Below the pieces are notes generated by a model, which worked only from the letters and a program-made list of their open reading frames with translations, did no database searches and was not told where the DNA came from. Below, piece by piece: positions 60,901 to 64,000 of a DNA stretch of 64,000 bases. The stretch spans positions 1,178,001 through 1,242,000 of the forward strand of contig CAWALV010000002.1 in assembly GCA_963782965.1 (NCBI GenBank), read 5' to 3'. The position numbers were made by a program, and so were the translations under genes. Each line of letters starts with the position of its first letter. Within the stretch, counting starts at the first letter, position 1. Source of the stretch: CAWALV01 sp963782965. GTDB taxonomy: Bacteria; Actinomycetota; Actinomycetes; Acidothermales; Acidothermaceae.

Positions 60901-61527
60901 TTGATCTCCGCGTGCCGGGGAGAACCGGTCGAGACAGTGCCAGCAGCACCGGCGCCGGACGGCAGCCGCTCCGACGTCGTGATCGAGTTGATGGAGGCAT
61001 TCCTCGAGGCGGTATCAATACGTGCTGCCGGCGACCTCGCGAAGGCGGCCGAGCTCACCCGCGCGACGGCCATCCGCTGGTCGAGCCTGACCGGTATCGA
61101 CGACGACTTTTCGACGGTATGGCTGACCGGCATCGATGACGCGCTCGCCATCGGTGACGTCGCGGGCGCGGAGGAGTTGCTCGCGGTTGTGACGTCCCGT
61201 CCGTACGGACACAGCACGCCATACCTGCGGTGCCAACTGCCGCGCGTTCGAGCCGCCATCAGCGCCGCGGCCGGGATACACGAGAGTGTCGAACGCGACC
61301 TCGTCACTGCAGCGAAGGCCCTGGAGGAGTTCGGGGCCACCTACTGGCTGGGGCGGACCCTGCTTGAGCACGCCGAATGGCTGATCGCTCGGGGTCGCGG
61401 GATACAAGCACCGGCGCTCGCCGCGCGGGCGGCGCGCATCTTCGAAGAGCTGCGGGCGCGGCCGTGGTTCGAGCGCGCCACTGCGGTCGCGTCGGCACAA
61501 CCGGTCCTCGTCGACGATCACCCGTGA
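57949..61527 (+). CDS. Zinc-ribbon / adenylate cyclase / AAA-ATPase / TPR-like regulator
   Basis: 1192 aa. Two N-terminal zinc ribbons (Cys at 5, 8, 19, 22 and 30, 33, 42, 45), then a class III cyclase domain (~70-250): SVVFGDLVGFTPLAETRD with metal Asp, VVEKFIGDAVMAVWG (base-recognition Lys and second Asp), and GDAVNTAARVQ (transition-state Arg). Next comes an AAA/STAND-type ATPase (Walker A FGPAGVGKSRF ~294; Walker B YLQIDDLQWAD ~425) and ~600 residues of helical, TPR-like repeats. Such multi-domain cyclases are common in actinobacteria and probably couple a signal sensed by the repeats to cAMP synthesis. GTG 57949 has AAGGCGGGAG upstream. Confidence 0.88.
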   Translation: MAARCPACGTGVSATARYCSECGAELARACPHCGAEASGNFCSECGVALGGAAVAPPSSASGLAATPVAERRITSVVFGDLVGFTPLAETRDAEDVRELLSEYFDTARTVIERYGGVVEKFIGDAVMAVWGVPTAHEDDSERAVRASLDLVEAISLLGDAINLPGLAMRVGVVTGEVAVTLRAAGQGMVAGDAVNTAARVQAAAGPGEVWVDETTRAATAAAVAYDDVGTHELKGKAEPVHLFAARTVVAAIGGVRRVDGLEAPFVGRDREIRLTKELFHATLEEGRPRLVAIFGPAGVGKSRFGWELDKYVDGITDTVHWHRGRCLSYGDGVAFWALAEIVRGRLDILEGDPSEVVVERLVEGLEFHIADTDERSWLLPRMATLIGVGEVVSPGTSFGRDDLFAAWRTFFERIARSDGAVAAYLQIDDLQWADQGLLDFLDHMLDRAAAPIFLLTLARSELTDRAPGFGTGRRATAIHLEPLPDAQMRSLVEGLVAALPDDVRTALVKRSEGIPLFAVETVRGLIDRDVVVPRDGKYVLRPEAGDEFVLDNLDLPTTLHTLIAARLDSLPADERRLVQDASVLGQAFTAGGLRSLVQSLGEDVDVDAGLKNLVRKEIFAVESDPRSPERGQHRFVQALVRAVAYDRLARRDRKARHLAVAERLAEDADADTIPSVLASHYLDAHAAAADDPDAAALAAKAVALFEQSATRARALGAPEEARRHLATALTLATTDFENGRLTEEMARAELAVGAAAAAALLAEQAQSFYIDAGADVDAWRAQALWAEAQISAGNGQVVVEPLAAAYALVETRADAAPVAAQLALQCARGYYVAHGDAERSIPWFDRAVRLAEALDDLPQLSSTLSSYAGAFVLAGRPRMGLGLLRVSLELARELDDPIIRLRPINNLVSFLATRDLRAAIPVTEEGLAIFRRLRDRDSGLSLGCSVMHVYWTSGRWDDALELYAEMSEGLEVNSMVLFMKAYASLISACRGEPVETVPAAPAPDGSRSDVVIELMEAFLEAVSIRAAGDLAKAAELTRATAIRWSSLTGIDDDFSTVWLTGIDDALAIGDVAGAEELLAVVTSRPYGHSTPYLRCQLPRVRAAISAAAGIHESVERDLVTAAKALEEFGATYWLGRTLLEHAEWLIARGRGIQAPALAARAARIFEELRARPWFERATAVASAQPVLVDDHP

Positions 61528-61594
61528 TCGCGGGTCGCGAGCACGCGTGCCGATGGCCGCGGCTGCGTGGGCCCGGGCGACTGCGCGCAGGCGA

Positions 61595-62164
61595 CTACAC
61601 AGTCATGAGGAAGGTCATGACACGTGAGAGGAGCAGGTCTGCGGCTGCCTCGTCGTAGTCCGTCGACCTACTGTCGGCGAAGAGGTGGCTGTGACCCGCG
61701 TAGAGGAACAACTCTGCTCTGGCGGCGGTCTCTGCCACGATCCGGGCCGCTTCCAGGTCCTCTTGAAAGAACTCGTCGCCCTCCATCCCGTGGATCTGGA
61801 CCGGGACGTCCTTCGGCCACTCGGAACCGAAACGGGACGGTGGCACGCATCCATAGCAAAGAACGGCACCTTTGGCGCCGGCGCGGTTCTGAGCAAGCAT
61901 CTGGGCGGGCAGCACTCCGAGCGAGAACCCAACGTAGACGCTCGCCGCAGGCGCAGATGCCGCCGCGGCACGTCCTCGCTCGATGACGGTGTCGAAACCA
62001 ATTTCCTTCGCATAGGCAACGCCCTGCTCGATGCCCGCGAAAGTCTGGCCGTCGAACAGGTCCGGGGTGGTGACGGCATGGCCAGCCCTGCGCAAGGTGT
62101 CGGCGAATGCACCGACGCCTGCCGTGAGCCCAAGCGCGTGGTGAAAGACAATGATCTCGGTCAT
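61595..62164 (-). CDS. Dienelactone hydrolase-like alpha/beta hydrolase
   Basis: 189 aa. N-terminal IIVFHHALGLTAGVGAFADTLR (oxyanion-type HHALG), then TTPDLFDGQTFAGIEQG, nucleophile elbow VGFSLGVLPAQM (Ser in place of the usual Cys), QIHGMEGDEFFQEDLEAAR (acid region) and LFLYAGHSHLFAD (catalytic His). Substrate unknown. The ATG at 62164 has GGAGG 9 nt upstream; the longer frame to 62569 is not homologous. Confidence 0.83.
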   Translation of the reverse strand: MTEIIVFHHALGLTAGVGAFADTLRRAGHAVTTPDLFDGQTFAGIEQGVAYAKEIGFDTVIERGRAAAASAPAASVYVGFSLGVLPAQMLAQNRAGAKGAVLCYGCVPPSRFGSEWPKDVPVQIHGMEGDEFFQEDLEAARIVAETAARAELFLYAGHSHLFADSRSTDYDEAAADLLLSRVMTFLMTV

Positions 62165-62335
62165 CACAACGTGCCTCCGATACGAGTCAGTCGCCGGATC
62201 GACCGTATCCGCTAGCCCCAGACGGCGTGGCCCCAACTCGATAGTGGCCGTCCTGGCGCGAAGGGAGGGCGCCGGACCGACGGACCTGCAACGGGTACTT
62301 CTTTGCGCGTCTCCGGCGGGTGCAGACTGTGCGAT

Positions 62336-62704
62336 GTGATGGATGCAAGCGGACTGCATGCGCTGGTCGAGGCGTTCAACGACCACGATCTTGACCGCAT
62401 CATGGCGTTCTTCACTGACGACTGCGTCCTGGAAACGCCACGCGGCGCGGAGCCTTGGGGAAAGCGATATTCCGGCCGCGCAGCGGTGCGTGAGGGTCTT
62501 GCTGCTCGCTTCGCCGGCCTCCCCGATGTGCACTACGGTGACGATCAACATTGGGTCTGCGGTGAACATGCAGTGTCCAAGTGGCTGCTGACGGGAACAG
62601 CAGCCGACGGACAGCGGATACGTGTTCGCGGTTGCGACCTTTTCGACCTGTCTGCTGACGGTCGCATAGCGCGGAAGGACTCTTACTGGAAGATCGTGCC
62701 GTGA
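62336..62704 (+). CDS. NTF2-like (SnoaL) family protein
   Basis: 122 aa from GTG 62336 (ATG 62339 is one codon later). Pattern LHALVEAFNDHDLDRIMAFF, DDCVLETPRGAEPWGKRYSG, REGLAARFAGLPDVHYG and a C-terminal CDLFDLSADGRIARKDSYWKIV is typical of SnoaL-like/NTF2 proteins that bind small ligands or act as isomerases. CAGACT (62323-62328) 7 nt before GTG 62336 may be a weak leaderless -10. No functional context. Confidence 0.82.
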   Translation: MMDASGLHALVEAFNDHDLDRIMAFFTDDCVLETPRGAEPWGKRYSGRAAVREGLAARFAGLPDVHYGDDQHWVCGEHAVSKWLLTGTAADGQRIRVRGCDLFDLSADGRIARKDSYWKIVP

Positions 62705-62835
62705 GCGATGGTCCTCAGGGCGGATTCCCGCGACCGCCCAGGCTGACCTCGAGGATGCTCCTTGACGCCGTTGAGCCGCGGCTCCTCACGGAGTGACGGC
62801 TGGAACGAAACGGGGCGCGTTACAGTCCAATGCCC

Positions 62836-63336
62836 ATGAAGGTACGGCCGGCGGTCCTTGTCCTCATCGCTTGCGCGGCCTGCACGTCCACACCCGCTGC
62901 TCGGCACCCGGCCGGCTCCGGATCGGCCCGTGCGGCTCTGGAGGCGAACAGTGCCGAGACTCAAAGGCTAGCGACGAGTTCAGCCGCGAGCAGCTCAGAG
63001 GCCGCTGCCGAGTCCTTGTGCCGAACAGCGCTTCGCTCAGTGGTCTGGGGCCAGCTGGCAACAGTCGATGAGGTGCGAGCACTCACCGTCGGTCCAAACG
63101 ACCACCCGGCCGGATCAGCATTCCCGGGCGCACGATCGATAGATCGAGCGGCGTGGTGCTGGACCGACGCGGAGCCCGCGACGCCGCGAAACTCGAGCGG
63201 CTCTATGGACTACATCTCCGGCGCGCCCACCACGAACACCTACGACTACTGGGCGGTTGTACCGACGGAGGTGCCACTTTTCATCACCAGCGTCGATGCG
63301 ACGACGGCACCGAACGGTCCTGGCGCAGTTCCGTAG
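62836..63336 (+). CDS. Small lipoprotein of unknown function
   Basis: 166 aa. A lipoprotein signal (KVRPAVLVLIACAAC, lipobox ACAAC) then a Ser/Ala-rich stretch and a domain with two likely disulphide cysteines (ESLCRTALRS, AAWCWTDAEP) and a Trp/Tyr-rich end (TYDYWAVVPTEV). TACAGT at 62821-62826 lies 9 nt before ATG 62836 and could be its -10. I do not recognise the family. Confidence 0.6.
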   Translation: MKVRPAVLVLIACAACTSTPAARHPAGSGSARAALEANSAETQRLATSSAASSSEAAAESLCRTALRSVVWGQLATVDEVRALTVGPNDHPAGSAFPGARSIDRAAWCWTDAEPATPRNSSGSMDYISGAPTTNTYDYWAVVPTEVPLFITSVDATTAPNGPGAVP

Positions 63337-63523
63337 ACCGGGCGGTGATGGCACCTGGACGCCGAACGCGCGGGCCTACGCGACGTCCGCTCATCGACTA
63401 TGAGTGGACCAGCACAGACCAACAACCAATGCGCACAATCCCGTCGGCCCGTACGGCAGCGAGGCCGTTCGGTTGGTCGGCGCCAGCCGCACCGATGATG
63501 TGTTACGCCCGCGTTCTGGCTGC

Positions 63524-63928
63524 TCAGACGTTGTGGACGATCAGGCCGTCGATGCCGGAGAAGTCGTCAGCGTTGCGGGTGTAGATGGGCATGTTGTGCG
63601 CGAGCGCCGTCGCCGCGATCAGGGCGTCGTACGCGCGGGCTTCGGTTTTGCGGCCTGAGCGGCGCAGGGATGCGGCGACCCGGCCGAACGCGCGGGCGCA
63701 GGCAGCGTCGAAGGGGACGGGGTCGAAGTCGGCTTCGGCTTGCTGGAGGTGTGCCTGGCGGGCGGCCCGCTGCCTGGCGTTGGTGGCAACCAGCGTGCCC
63801 ACCGACAGCTCGGCGAGGGTGATCGCGCTGATCAGGCACTCCGGCGGCAGGTCATGCTCGTCAATGTCGGCCAGGTCGATCACTGCGGAGGTGTCGAGCA
63901 TGCCGCGGGCGGCGTCGGGGCTGGTCAC
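63524..63928 (-). CDS. vapC: VapC-type PIN-domain toxin
   Basis: 134 aa PIN-domain RNase. Metal-binding acidic residues are visible in MLDTSAVIDLADID (Asp), ITLAELSVG (Glu), ARAYDALIAATALA (Asp) and TRNADDFSGIDGL (Asp). VapC toxins cut tRNA or rRNA when their antitoxin is degraded. GTG 63928 overlaps the upstream antitoxin stop as GTGA, the usual coupled VapBC arrangement. Confidence 0.9.
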   Translation of the reverse strand: MTSPDAARGMLDTSAVIDLADIDEHDLPPECLISAITLAELSVGTLVATNARQRAARQAHLQQAEADFDPVPFDAACARAFGRVAASLRRSGRKTEARAYDALIAATALAHNMPIYTRNADDFSGIDGLIVHNV

Positions 63929-64000
63929 AGACCGGGGTCCAGGATCTTGTCGAGGTCGGCGCGTAGACGGCCCAGATCGAGCTTCGGCAGGCTGCGACGG
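63925..64000 (-). CDS. vapB: VapB-type antitoxin, C-terminal end (runs off the window)
   Basis: The minus strand encodes RRSLPKLDLGRLRADLDKIL then DPGL and TGA (63927-63925). The short charged C-terminus, GTGA overlap with the VapC gene and position identify it as the antitoxin end. The DNA-binding N-terminus lies beyond the window. Confidence 0.72.
   Translation of the reverse strand, partial: RRSLPKLDLGRLRADLDKILDPGL

Overview
The window is GC-rich, gene-dense chromosomal DNA from an actinobacterium. The evidence is Mycobacteriales/Frankiales-type gene order, GTG/TTG starts, a SigB-type sigma factor, MurT/GatD, DUF3039/DUF3048/DUF2017 proteins, three cell-wall-binding type 2 repeats and a complete hopanoid operon. 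The mix of hopanoid genes with an Rv1330c-Rv1341-like block suggests a Frankiales/Acidothermales-like lineage, but the genus cannot be read from the sequence.

Layout. 1-9.4 kb: edge of a Na+/Ca2+-exchanger-like gene, a beta-hydroxyacid dehydrogenase, an F420-reductase-like protein, a DHA2 drug exporter, glycerol kinase, an M50 protease, a frameshifted isochorismatase/nicotinamidase, and a HelD/HelR-type helicase. 9.5-17 kb: an HtrA protease, a secreted CWB2/beta-propeller protein, an aldo/keto reductase and acetoacetyl-CoA synthetase. 17-21.6 kb: a SigB-like sigma factor behind an unusual leader, small membrane proteins, MurT-GatD (lipid II amidation) and a rhodanese. 21.7-25.2 kb: accessory patch with an NTF2-like protein, a truncated VOC gene, a ~610-bp element with terminal inverted repeats and a flanking 7-bp direct repeat, a rhomboid-like protein, AlgH and DUF3039. 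25.2-36.2 kb (minus strand): a DUF3048 lipoprotein gene, then the hopanoid operon hpnC-hpnD-hpnE-prenyl synthase-shc-hpnG-hpnH, ending in an AI-2E-family membrane protein.

36.4-44.5 kb: pncB (minus) diverges from clpS-DUF2017-mec-cysO-cysM, then murI-MBL hydrolase-rph-rdgB. This is the order known from M. tuberculosis, except that the slot between cysM and murI holds a decayed AbiEi/DUF559-like gene bracketed by inverted copies of a palindromic repeat. 44.5-51.4 kb: a protein of unknown function, a 1036-aa FAD/Fe-S dehydrogenase, an enolase-superfamily enzyme and a ThDP enzyme. 51.6-56.5 kb: three translationally coupled genes (processive GT2 glycosyltransferase, HlyD-like fusion protein, GH81 endo-beta-1,3-glucanase lipoprotein) that look like a beta-1,3-glucan synthesis/secretion unit. 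56.5-64 kb: a PrmC-like methyltransferase, a PRC-barrel-like protein, a Zn-ribbon/adenylate cyclase/ATPase regulator, a dienelactone-hydrolase-like protein, an NTF2-like protein, a lipoprotein and the edge of a VapBC system.

A recurring theme is promoter architecture. At least eight genes have a TANNNT hexamer ending 6-8 nt before the start codon, which predicts leaderless transcripts. pncB and clpS, whose start codons are 23 nt apart, appear to share one overlapping, two-way -10 element.
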